From positions 45,744 through 109,743 of the forward strand of contig CAXBLT010000009.1 in assembly GCA_963976795.1 (NCBI GenBank): a stretch of DNA of 64,000 nucleotides. Reading direction: 5' to 3'. Made by a program: the position numbers and the translations under genes. Positions 1-8,555 of the stretch are shown in pieces. This DNA comes from UBA7359 sp963976795 (GTDB lineage Bacteria; Pseudomonadota; Gammaproteobacteria; Eutrophobiales; Eutrophobiaceae). Every line of letters starts with the position of its first letter. Position 1 is the stretch's first letter. Under the pieces are notes generated by a model. The model did no database searches. It had not been told where the DNA came from and was given only the letters and a program-made list of their open reading frames with translations.

Positions 1-109
1 TGATTAATTGGCGTTTATGTTGTTTTGCTATTTCGAGGATATAGTCCCAGTTGTATTCTCTTGTTTCATCACTGGTATTGGTCTGTTCTGTACTTATTGT
101 TGCAGTCAT
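1..109 (-). CDS. N-terminal fragment of an unidentified protein
   Basis: An open frame on the minus strand begins with ATG at 109 and runs off the left edge of the window. The first 36 residues are visible: a hydrophilic start rich in Thr, Ser and Glu (MTATISTEQTNTSDE) followed by a WDYILEIAKQHKR-like helix. It starts three bases beyond the srkA stop codon, so it is the next gene of that transcription unit. Too little is visible to name a family. The pattern of a short polar tail followed by an amphipathic helix would suit the cytoplasmic entry of a membrane protein, but that is a guess. Confidence 0.5.
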   Translation of the reverse strand, partial: MTATISTEQTNTSDETREYNWDYILEIAKQHKRQLI

Positions 110-112
110 AAT

Positions 113-1111
113 TCAATAGCGTTTCCAGACCAGCGCTGGTTCCTCCATTAACGACGCTTGCTCGCGTAGGCTTAGTATTTGATCTTCCCAATAGTGTTGT
201 GAATTGAAGAATGGAAATGCGATGGGGAATGCCGGATCGTCCCAACGTGCAGCAAGCCATGCCGAATAATGAATGAGGCGCATTGTTCTAAGCGCCTCGA
301 TTAAATGTAACTCGCGTGCTTCAAAATTTCGAAACTCGGTATAACCTTCCATAAAATCATTGAGTCCCACAGTCATATAATTACGATCACCTGACAGGAA
401 CATCCATATGTCTTGTACTGCAGGGCCTGATCGGGAATCATCAAAGTCAACAATATAAAAGTTTTCATCGCGAACTAAAATATTTCCCTGATGGCAGTCG
501 CCATGCAGTCTTAAGGTCTTGTAGTCGCCGGCTTGTTCATAGCAATGTTTGATTCTAATAATAAGATCTTCACAAAGTGTTGAGTAGGCGGGTTCCAGAT
601 AAGCAGGGATAAAATCGTTTTCTAACAAGTATTGAACCGGTTTTATCGCAAAGTCTTCAACATTAATACTAGGTCGTGTGTTAAAGGCGTTGAGTTCTCC
701 TAAATTATGTATCTGAGCTAAAATTCTTCCTAGTTGTAGTAAGTGATCCGGGTTGTCCAGTTCGGGCGCATAACCACCAAAACGAGGGTAGATCGAAAAC
801 CGATAATCGTCATAATTAAATAAGGTTTCATGGTTTATGGTGATAGGCGCAACAATAGGGATCTCTGCATCGGCCAATTCAAGCATAAACGCATGTTCTT
901 CCCTGATCATGTCATCAGTCCAACGTCCAGCGCGATAAAATTTGGCAATTATCGGTGCTTCATCTTCAAGACCTACCTGATAAACGCGGTTTTCATAGCT
1001 ATTGAGTGCCAGTATTCTACCGTCAGAAACATAACCCAGTGATTCGATCGCGTGAATAACCATATCTGGATCGAGCAGGCTGTAACTGTGTAGATTTGTG
1101 TCTTTAGTCAT
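113..1111 (-). CDS. srkA: Stress response kinase A (SrkA/YihE)
   Basis: A cytoplasmic Ser/Thr protein kinase of the aminoglycoside-phosphotransferase fold. In E. coli it counteracts stress-triggered cell death downstream of the Cpx envelope response. Family hallmarks are visible: LNSYENRVYQ near the N-terminus, the ATP-site lysine in AKFYR, the catalytic loop LHGDCHQGNIL, the metal-binding segment IVDFDDSRSGP, and the family-specific VQDIWMFLSG. At 332 residues it is close to the 328 of E. coli. A GTG eight codons upstream (1135) keeps the frame open, but the ATG at 1111 aligns better with the family and was chosen. No clear Shine-Dalgarno is visible for either start. The next gene begins three bases downstream. 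Confidence 0.93.
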   Translation of the reverse strand: MTKDTNLHSYSLLDPDMVIHAIESLGYVSDGRILALNSYENRVYQVGLEDEAPIIAKFYRAGRWTDDMIREEHAFMLELADAEIPIVAPITINHETLFNYDDYRFSIYPRFGGYAPELDNPDHLLQLGRILAQIHNLGELNAFNTRPSINVEDFAIKPVQYLLENDFIPAYLEPAYSTLCEDLIIRIKHCYEQAGDYKTLRLHGDCHQGNILVRDENFYIVDFDDSRSGPAVQDIWMFLSGDRNYMTVGLNDFMEGYTEFRNFEARELHLIEALRTMRLIHYSAWLAARWDDPAFPIAFPFFNSQHYWEDQILSLREQASLMEEPALVWKRY

Positions 1112-1232
1112 GTTCGAGAGTCTATCAGAAGTCACGCGTGTCGAGTTTTATAATAATGATTTACTATACAAAACAGGGCGATACAGGCTAAGCTTTTTAA
1201 ATAGGCTTTAGTTTCAGGGAATTCTTGAATAT

Positions 1233-2489
1233 ATGGGTGTTCAGTTATCTGTACTAACGAAAGATGCTAATGCGGGGGATGTGGATGCCCAGCTTCAATT
1301 AGCCGATCTTTATGAAAATGGTATAGGCGTTCGCTTAGACCCCGGACAGGCTGCATTTTGGTATCGCAATGCCGCTGAGCAAGGTTCCAGTAAGGCGCAA
1401 TCGCGTCTTGGTCAAATGTACTTACGGGGCATTGGTGTCCCGGAAGATCATGAACAGGCGGCTACCTATTTAAAACAATCAGCAGAGAAAGGAAATGTCA
1501 TAGCACAGGCCAATTTGGCCTGGTGTTATCAGCACGGGCTTGGTGTAGAAAAAAATTATAAGCAGGCTTTTGAATGGTATCTCAAATCAGCAGAACAGGG
1601 ACATGCGGGTGCACGCTACAATCTGGCGTTTATGTATTCCAAAGGAATTGGTATAGCAGAAAACGATGCTGAGGCATTGAAATGGTATTTACGTGCGGCA
1701 GAACAAGGGCATATGAAGGCACAACTTAATGTTGGCTTAATGTTGGCACAAGGGCAGGGTACCAGGAAAAACGAAACAGAAGCGGTCCGCTGGTATCAGG
1801 AAGCTGCGAATCAGGGGTATGCCAAGGCACAATATAACTTGGCATTAATGTATGGTGGCGGTCTTGGTGTTGCGCAGGATGATGAAGCCGCATTTAAGTG
1901 GCACCAACTCGCAGCTAAGCAAGGATACGCACGCGCGCAATTTAATATGGGCCTTTTTTATATTAATGGATTAGGTGTGCCACAGGACTTCAAAGCAGCC
2001 GAACAATGTTTTCAACTAGCAGCTAAACAATCCTATGCCAAAGCGCATTATCAACTGGGAAAACTTCACGCCTTTGGTCTTGGTCTTCCATTAAACGAAT
2101 TAGAAGCCGCTAAATATTATCGCATGGCTGCCGAGGCAGGTTATGTTAAGGCGCAGTATCGATTAGGGCATCTTCATGTTAATGGTTCAGGGGTACATAA
2201 AGATGAAGCGGTTGCCTGCGCATGGTTTGAAAAAGCAGCAAGACAGGGCTTTCAAAAAGCGCAACATATGTTGGGTGTGAGATATGCAAAAGGATTAGGT
2301 GTTGAAAAAAATTATATCCGCGCCTATGCCTGGTTATTGTTGGCAAATGATACGGGTGGTTCAGATGTCCATGAAGCACTAAACCGTGTGCGAGATAAAT
2401 TATCGGAAGGACAAGTTTCAGAAGCTGAAGTGCTGGTCACTGAGTATAGTCAGGCCTATAAAAGGGTAGAAAGTAGAACAACGGCCTAA
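1233..2489 (+). CDS. Sel1-like repeat protein
   Basis: A 418-residue protein built almost entirely of Sel1-like (SLR, TPR-related) repeats of about 36 residues. About ten copies are readable, each with the pattern A-x-LG-x(3)-x-G-x-GV-x(4)-A-x-x-WY-x-x-AA-x-Q-G. The repeats form an alpha-solenoid used for protein-protein contacts. Examples in other bacteria bind regulators, envelope proteins or host factors. There is no signal peptide or membrane segment, so it should be cytoplasmic. It has no enzymatic domain, and its partner cannot be deduced from the sequence. It is divergent from srkA and ends one base before the convergent mltF stop. Confidence 0.88.
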   Translation: MGVQLSVLTKDANAGDVDAQLQLADLYENGIGVRLDPGQAAFWYRNAAEQGSSKAQSRLGQMYLRGIGVPEDHEQAATYLKQSAEKGNVIAQANLAWCYQHGLGVEKNYKQAFEWYLKSAEQGHAGARYNLAFMYSKGIGIAENDAEALKWYLRAAEQGHMKAQLNVGLMLAQGQGTRKNETEAVRWYQEAANQGYAKAQYNLALMYGGGLGVAQDDEAAFKWHQLAAKQGYARAQFNMGLFYINGLGVPQDFKAAEQCFQLAAKQSYAKAHYQLGKLHAFGLGLPLNELEAAKYYRMAAEAGYVKAQYRLGHLHVNGSGVHKDEAVACAWFEKAARQGFQKAQHMLGVRYAKGLGVEKNYIRAYAWLLLANDTGGSDVHEALNRVRDKLSEGQVSEAEVLVTEYSQAYKRVESRTTA

Positions 2490-2490
2490 G

Positions 2491-3921
2491 TTACAATGCT
2501 GGAGAGGTAATTCGCACTTTTTCCAGTTTCAAAGGCTGATCGAGTTTTTCCAGTATTTCCTCTTGCTGGTACAGGCGTAAAATATCGTAATAACGCCTGA
2601 TTCGTCTTACGAATGCAACAGGTTCGTGTCCTCTGGCATAACCATATTTTGTTTTTTTATACCATTCTTTCTGGCTGAGTTTTGGTAGGTGTTTTTCAAC
2701 ATCAATCCATAGGTTTGGATCATCTCCCAACGATTCAGTAATAATGCGGGCATCCTCTAAATGGCCCAAACCAACATTGTATGCCGCCAAGGACATCCAC
2801 GACCGATCGGGTTCCTGAATTCTCTCAGGCAAAGATGCTTTTAATATGTTCAGGTATTTTGCGCCACCCATAATACTCTGTTCTGGATCCAATCGATCTG
2901 TAACCCCGACACGTTTGGCCGTGTCTTGGGTCAGCATCATTAAACCGCGAACTCCGGTGTGCGAACGTGCTTTATCATCCCAATGTGACTCCTGATAACT
3001 AACAGCAGCCAGAAAGCGTTCATCAAACTCATTATTGATCGCAGCGACCTTAAAGTACGGACTATATTGCGGCAATCTCTCTTCGATTAATCTCAAATAA
3101 TAAGAGCTATCAATATAGTTAAAGACATTTAGGTGCCTGTAATAAGTATTATAACGCTGTTCCAGTTTGCCGTTTTGTTTCTGCCGGTTAATAAAACCAT
3201 TAATAGAGTTTGAGAGAGAAATATCTTCGTCCTTGTGTGTAAACCAGCGCGAGGGGTATTGCTTGGTCAATGTGAACGCAATTTTGATCTCGGGATATAG
3301 ATAGCGGTAATACTTATAAACATCAGCGCTGATTATACTGAGTTTGAAATTATTTAGATTAACCTGCTCTAATACCTGTCTGTTATTGCCATGGGGCAAC
3401 TCTAGCCAATAAAGAGAGGGGTGTTTCGGTTTTATATCAGACAAGACTAAAGCTGGCTTACTATCTTTAGCGACGATGACAGTACTGGGCGTGATGTCAT
3501 CGAATGATTTTGGCAATATGTTTTTTCGATTTCCGATGACATGCCATTCACTCTCCTCATAGGAGGTACTTCCCAGTATGTTTTCGTCAGGATAGTCAGG
3601 AGAATTACCGGCAATACCGATATGAGCCTTACCCTGCTTCAACTGAGCAATAATTTCGCCGATAGTATTTACCCGAATAATTTCTAACTTAGCACCGATA
3701 GATTGGGCGTAACTGGCTATGATTTCATAATCATAACCTTTTATGAGTGACTCATCAGGGAAGTAAAGTGGTGGTGTTGCAATTAGCGCAACTCTAAGTG
3801 TGCCGCGCGATTTAATACGTTCGAGTTGAGATAAATTATCTGAACAAGCATTCAATATTGCCAATAGGCAGATAAATAGTAATCGAGCGAGAACGATTAT
3901 CGACTTATTGTGAATGGGCAT
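2491..3921 (-). CDS. mltF: Membrane-bound lytic murein transglycosylase F
   Basis: An outer-membrane-anchored murein hydrolase that cleaves MurNAc-GlcNAc bonds and forms 1,6-anhydroMurNAc ends. It has a lipoprotein signal peptide with lipobox LNAC (Cys26). Residues about 30-265 are a periplasmic solute-binding-like domain (SBP_bac_3), opening with GTLRVALIATPP. The C-terminal part is an SLT goose-lysozyme-like domain with the catalytic glutamate in SYQESHWD (Glu311), followed by GVRGLMMLTQDTAKRVGV and AAYNVGLGH. The length of 476 is near the usual 470-520. In this two-domain family the regulatory domain is thought to sense peptidoglycan peptides. Confidence 0.93.
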   Translation of the reverse strand: MPIHNKSIIVLARLLFICLLAILNACSDNLSQLERIKSRGTLRVALIATPPLYFPDESLIKGYDYEIIASYAQSIGAKLEIIRVNTIGEIIAQLKQGKAHIGIAGNSPDYPDENILGSTSYEESEWHVIGNRKNILPKSFDDITPSTVIVAKDSKPALVLSDIKPKHPSLYWLELPHGNNRQVLEQVNLNNFKLSIISADVYKYYRYLYPEIKIAFTLTKQYPSRWFTHKDEDISLSNSINGFINRQKQNGKLEQRYNTYYRHLNVFNYIDSSYYLRLIEERLPQYSPYFKVAAINNEFDERFLAAVSYQESHWDDKARSHTGVRGLMMLTQDTAKRVGVTDRLDPEQSIMGGAKYLNILKASLPERIQEPDRSWMSLAAYNVGLGHLEDARIITESLGDDPNLWIDVEKHLPKLSQKEWYKKTKYGYARGHEPVAFVRRIRRYYDILRLYQQEEILEKLDQPLKLEKVRITSPAL

Positions 3922-4042
3922 GGTTTCAATGTATTTAGTAAAAAGTATCTTTATTAGTCAGGCTTAAATTCTATATGTTCACATTCTAAAGCAGTCTGGT
4001 ATATCATGCTGCCTACAATACTTTAAAATAGTAATAATAAAT

Positions 4043-4729
4043 GTGTTTCGCCCATTACGGATAATCTTATTTTTGTATCTGTTTAGTGTCTCCCACACTA
4101 TTAACGCAGAGACCTTGCCCGTTGAAAGTTTCGATGAAATAGCGGTCAATACCTTCTGGAATGAGCTCTATGCCAATGGTGGATGGTCTTTATATTGTGG
4201 TTTTCGTTTCGATTCATCGGTCGCATTAACCGAAGATCGATTATTTGTCATTGAACAAATCTACCCGTCAAGCTGGATGTTGCGGTACATACAGTGTGAC
4301 AGTCGGCGACAATGTCGACTCAATGAAAAATCACGTTTTACCCGTATGGAAGCTGATATGCACAATCTTTACCCCGTCTGGCAAGATGTAGATGTGGCAC
4401 GACGTGATTCAAGTTTTGGCATGATCGAAGGCGAGGATTGGCGTTACGAAAACTGTGACTTTGAACGTAACCATGACATTACCGAACCTCGACCTATAGC
4501 ACGAGGTAATATTGCCCGCGCAATCTTTTATATGCACACCCAGTATGGCGTTCCTGTGGCAAAAGATATGCTGAATGAATTAAAGCGTTGGAATCGTCTC
4601 GACCCACCGAGTAAGCAAGAGATGTTGCGCAATAATATAATTGAAGAGCTACAGGGCAATCGGAACCAGTTTATTGATAACCCTTCTATGGCAGAACAGA
4701 TATCCAGTAAGTGGTTGGCTGACGAATAA
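4043..4729 (+). CDS. Periplasmic endonuclease I-like DNase (EndA/NucM family)
   Basis: A secreted DNase of the endonuclease I family, of the his-Me-finger type. It has an N-terminal signal peptide (FLYLFSVSHTINA). Family features are HNLYPVW around the likely catalytic histidine, ENCDFE, PIARGNIARAIFYM, the metal-site region WNRLDPPS, and EELQGNRNQFIDNPSM at the C-terminus. Length is 228 residues, near E. coli EndA (235). Activity would be cleavage of double-stranded DNA in the periplasm or outside the cell. The start used is GTG at 4043; an ATG two bases upstream is in another frame. It converges on the egtD-like gene. Confidence 0.87.
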   Translation: MFRPLRIILFLYLFSVSHTINAETLPVESFDEIAVNTFWNELYANGGWSLYCGFRFDSSVALTEDRLFVIEQIYPSSWMLRYIQCDSRRQCRLNEKSRFTRMEADMHNLYPVWQDVDVARRDSSFGMIEGEDWRYENCDFERNHDITEPRPIARGNIARAIFYMHTQYGVPVAKDMLNELKRWNRLDPPSKQEMLRNNIIEELQGNRNQFIDNPSMAEQISSKWLADE

Positions 4730-4744
4730 TTTATTCAGTGGGTG

Positions 4745-5740
4745 TTATTTTGATGCTAATACTAAAGAAAAGTATGCGTTCTCATCTTGGTAATGTTCAG
4801 TGATTGTGAAGTTAGCTTGCTTAAGCATTTCCTCAATACCGGTATAAGTATATTTCTGACTGATCTCGGTTAATATCTCGTCGCCACGATCAAACTGAAT
4901 AGATTCACCTAGTTCATCGATGTGGACATGCTGATCAGTATTGGAAATTAGTCGCATCTCGATTCTTTCTTTATCAGTATTGAAGGTTGCTGAGTGAGTA
5001 AATTCTTCGGTATTAAAATTTGCATTCAATTCGCGATTTAATACGTGTAAGACATTCAAATTAAATTCTGCAGTAATGCCCTGAGCATCATTATATGCAG
5101 CATGTAACACATGGTTTTCTTTTACGCGATCAACACCAATTAATAAGTGGTCGCCAGAACGCATCGTCTTATAAACTTCTTTAATAAAGTCCAGTGCATC
5201 AGCGCGTTCAAAATTGCCAATAGTACTTCCCAGAAATACAAACAAGTGTGAGCCTTGGGCCGCAGGTAAGTTTCCCAAGCCACCATGATAATCACCCAAT
5301 AATGGGCTTAGACCCAGCCAATCGTATTCTTCAGATAATTTTTGGGCGGCTTCAATCAAGACTTCTTCGCAGACATCTAATGGTGCATATGTACAGTTTT
5401 GAGCAGTCTTCTGACACGCATCAAACAATCTCCTGGTTTTGACTGCGTAACCACTCCCTAGCTCAAGTATCTGATCCGGTGTCGTTTTATTGATAATATC
5501 AAGTGCATGTCTGGACAACAGGTGATTTTCAGTACGTGTCGGATAATACTCTGGTGTAGAACAAATTTGATCAAATAGCTCAGAACCGCGCTCATCATAA
5601 AAGTATTTCGGCGACAAACTTCGAGGGTGTTGCAATAAGGACGCACGTACATCGTCCACCATATCAGGAATCTTCCGTGTCGGCATGATGGTAGTGCAGG
5701 AAATCTCTTCCTGTTGTGTATCGTAGTTATATGTTTGCAT
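4745..5740 (-). CDS. egtD: L-histidine N-alpha-methyltransferase-like enzyme (EgtD family)
   Basis: A SAM-dependent methyltransferase of the histidine-specific EgtD/DUF2260 family (331 residues). In ergothioneine synthesis EgtD trimethylates histidine to hercynine. Visible family segments are SPKYFYDERGSELFDQICS and TPEYYPTRTE near the N-terminus, the SAM-binding motif ILELGSGYAVKTR, the second glycine-rich motif FLGSTIGNFE, and LIGVDRVKE. No EgtB sulfoxide synthase lies next to it. The product could therefore be hercynine itself, or EgtB may be encoded elsewhere. Other substrates within the family are possible. It stands alone between two genes of the opposite strand. Confidence 0.85.
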   Translation of the reverse strand: MQTYNYDTQQEEISCTTIMPTRKIPDMVDDVRASLLQHPRSLSPKYFYDERGSELFDQICSTPEYYPTRTENHLLSRHALDIINKTTPDQILELGSGYAVKTRRLFDACQKTAQNCTYAPLDVCEEVLIEAAQKLSEEYDWLGLSPLLGDYHGGLGNLPAAQGSHLFVFLGSTIGNFERADALDFIKEVYKTMRSGDHLLIGVDRVKENHVLHAAYNDAQGITAEFNLNVLHVLNRELNANFNTEEFTHSATFNTDKERIEMRLISNTDQHVHIDELGESIQFDRGDEILTEISQKYTYTGIEEMLKQANFTITEHYQDENAYFSLVLASK

Positions 5741-5876
5741 AAGATTCTCTGCTTATAGCAAGAGAAATATTTAAGTCACAAGGTTAACATTGTCAGTTTA
5801 TAATGCCAATGTGACTTATCTATGACAGATGAGCTCACCATAAATCGAACCTTATATAAGACTACATTGATCACGC

Positions 5877-8555
5877 ATGAATAAGACTCTTGGCAAACTG
5901 ATAGTGGATGGAGCGACAATTATTACGCCTACACAGCGTTTAAGTCGTCACTTGCGTTACCAATTTGCGACAGATCAAATCAAGCGTGGCAAACAAGCGT
6001 GGCGGACGGCAGATTGTTTGCCTTGGACAGCCTGGTGTAAACGCAGTTTTGAATCACTTGCTTTTCGTACGGACGATAAATTCACTGTATTGAATAATCT
6101 TCAGCAACAATGGCTATGGCAAGAGATCATCGGTCATTCGAAATATAAAGAACAATTGTTACAGACCACGGCGACAGCCAAACAAGCCGCGCATGCGTAT
6201 CAACTTTGTCAGCAATGGTGTGTTCCCATTTTTCCAGAAGGAGTGTATTTATCAGAGGACGCCTTTGCCTTTAAGCAGTGGGTCGAGCGCTATGAGAAGC
6301 AAAAACAAGAGAATGCCTGGCTGGATGATGCTGTCTTACCAGACTACCTGAGTACGCATGCCGAAGAACTGAAACGTCACATAAACAAAATTATTTTTTA
6401 TGACTTTGACCTACTAACGGCACAGCAACGCAAGCTCAAACAAGCCTTGATTGATAATGGTGTTGAGGTTGAAGAATTTAATGCGACGCCACGTAACGAA
6501 ACCGTAGCCGTCTATGAACAGACCGATAAGCAGGCTGAGATCTGGTCTGCGGCGTGTTGGGCAAAGCAACGCCTGCAAAACAGGGTTGCGAATAATTCAG
6601 ATGAAACGATAGGTATCATCGCTCCGAACCTCAGCAGCCTGCGCGAGCAGCTTGAATATGGTTTTGCCTCGGTGCTTACACCAGCTAAATGGCTTAAAAC
6701 AAACGCAACACAACACAAACCGTATTCGATTTCATTAGGTAAACCTTTATCCAGTTACCCTCTCATCATTACGGCGATGAATCTGCTGGCGTTGGGAAAA
6801 CGCAAAGTGCCAATCAATACGCTGAGTGCTTTATTACATTCACCGTTTATCAGTGGTGCTGCGGAAGAAGCCGCAGCACGAGCAAAATTTGATGCTGCAC
6901 TCAGGCGCATCGGCGAGCAACAGCTCAGTTTCAAAACCTTGTACTGGATTGCCGAAGTTCGCTGTAAAGAGCATGAACAATGTGAAGGTTTTATTCAATT
7001 ATTGAAGACGTTTGAGATCTCGTTTCTAAGTCATGCAAAGAAACAAACATTACGCGAATGGACCATGAGTTTCTCTGAGTGGTTAAGTGGTTTTGCCTGG
7101 CCGGGGGAACGAAGTCTAAACAGTGATGAACATCAGGCATTACAGGCATGGCAATCCGCATTAACGCAATTGGCTAGCCTGGATGGATTGACCGAGCAGG
7201 TTAGTTTCAGTACCGCTTTTTTTCAGTTAAATCGTTTGCTAGGTGAGACACAGTTCCAGCCGGAGACCACAGAAACCCCGATTCAAATTCTGGGTATGAC
7301 GGGTGCTGCCGGGATGCAGTTTGATTACCTGTGGGTGATGGATATGCAAGATGAGTGTTGGCCGCAAATAAAACAGGCCAATGCATTTATCCCGATTACT
7401 TGCCAGCGGGAGTTTAATATCCCTGACGCCAGTGCCGATATGCAACTCAAATTGGCAAAGCAATTAACGCAGAAACTGAGCGCATCGGCAAAGGAAATAG
7501 TCTTCAGTTATACCAAGCTGGAAGGTGATCGTATCTGCCGCCCCAGTCCCTTGATCAGGGTTGAAAATGCAGAGACCAATAATACAAACATGCCCTATGA
7601 AGATTATAAAGACATTCTATTAGGGTCGTCCCAACTGGAATCTTTTATGGATGTCCACGCGCCAGAAATTCCTGTTGGTCAAATTGCGAATGGTGGTAGC
7701 GCCTTGTTTAAAGATCAATCAGCTTGTCCCTTTAAAGCCTTTGCGCGTCATCGTCTCTATGCTGAGTCATTACAACAGAGTGATATCGGTCTCAGTGCCG
7801 CCGAACGTGGTAATCTGGTGCACCGTGCTTTGCAGTATCTTTGGCAACGCTTGAAGTCGTCAGACACTCAGGACTATCGTTCAGAAACAGAACTGACAAA
7901 GATCATTCGTTCTGTTGTACAAGAAGCGATCAAACAACAGATCTCGCAGCAACCGGAAACTTTTACTGATCGATTTACCGAATTGGAACAACAACGACTC
8001 GAACAACTATTAAAAGAATGGTTGTTGATCGAAAAAGATCGCAGCGGTTTTAAAATTATATCAACAGAAGAATGGCGAACGGTCTTGTTTCAGGATATCG
8101 AATTAAATCTGCGCGTTGATCGCATTGATGAACTGGCCGATGGTCGTTGTGTGATTATCGATTACAAGACCGGCGCGGTGAGCAAAAATGATTGGGAGTC
8201 AGATAATCCGAATGATCCACAGCTACCCTTATATGCGATTACCAGCAAGCAGGAAGTAGCGGCCATCGCCTTTGCTAGTTTAAAACGCGGTAAATTAGGC
8301 TTTGTCGGCCAGGCCGATGCAGATGATATCTTACCCGGCATCAAATCAGACAGCGATCTGTCATGGCAAGACAAATTGGATGCATGGGAACAGATACTGA
8401 TCCAACTCGCGGATGACTTTCGACAAGGCAAGGCGATTGTTGACCCTACCAAGACAGCATGTCGTTATTGTGACCTGCATGCCCTGTGTCGCATACATGA
8501 ACGTGTAGAAAACCCGGATGAGCTTGAACAACAGGAGGGTGAGGCCCATGTCTAA
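5877..8555 (+). CDS. AddB-like PD-(D/E)XK nuclease subunit of a DNA-repair helicase-nuclease
   Basis: An 892-residue AddB-like protein, of the type often annotated 'probable DNA repair protein' in proteobacteria. It has an inactive helicase-like body starting TPTQRLSRHLRY. The C-terminal RecB-type nuclease domain has the metal-binding motif CVIIDYKTGAV. Cysteines in the arrangement expected for the AddB iron-sulfur cluster are visible: one at SACPFKAFARHRL and three at ACRYCDLHALC. With AddA it would resect double-strand ends in place of RecBCD. It overlaps the next gene by eight bases (ATGTCTAA), so the two subunits are translationally coupled. No promoter is obvious in the 136-base gap to egtD. 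Confidence 0.85.
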   Translation: MNKTLGKLIVDGATIITPTQRLSRHLRYQFATDQIKRGKQAWRTADCLPWTAWCKRSFESLAFRTDDKFTVLNNLQQQWLWQEIIGHSKYKEQLLQTTATAKQAAHAYQLCQQWCVPIFPEGVYLSEDAFAFKQWVERYEKQKQENAWLDDAVLPDYLSTHAEELKRHINKIIFYDFDLLTAQQRKLKQALIDNGVEVEEFNATPRNETVAVYEQTDKQAEIWSAACWAKQRLQNRVANNSDETIGIIAPNLSSLREQLEYGFASVLTPAKWLKTNATQHKPYSISLGKPLSSYPLIITAMNLLALGKRKVPINTLSALLHSPFISGAAEEAAARAKFDAALRRIGEQQLSFKTLYWIAEVRCKEHEQCEGFIQLLKTFEISFLSHAKKQTLREWTMSFSEWLSGFAWPGERSLNSDEHQALQAWQSALTQLASLDGLTEQVSFSTAFFQLNRLLGETQFQPETTETPIQILGMTGAAGMQFDYLWVMDMQDECWPQIKQANAFIPITCQREFNIPDASADMQLKLAKQLTQKLSASAKEIVFSYTKLEGDRICRPSPLIRVENAETNNTNMPYEDYKDILLGSSQLESFMDVHAPEIPVGQIANGGSALFKDQSACPFKAFARHRLYAESLQQSDIGLSAAERGNLVHRALQYLWQRLKSSDTQDYRSETELTKIIRSVVQEAIKQQISQQPETFTDRFTELEQQRLEQLLKEWLLIEKDRSGFKIISTEEWRTVLFQDIELNLRVDRIDELADGRCVIIDYKTGAVSKNDWESDNPNDPQLPLYAITSKQEVAAIAFASLKRGKLGFVGQADADDILPGIKSDSDLSWQDKLDAWEQILIQLADDFRQGKAIVDPTKTACRYCDLHALCRIHERVENPDELEQQEGEAHV

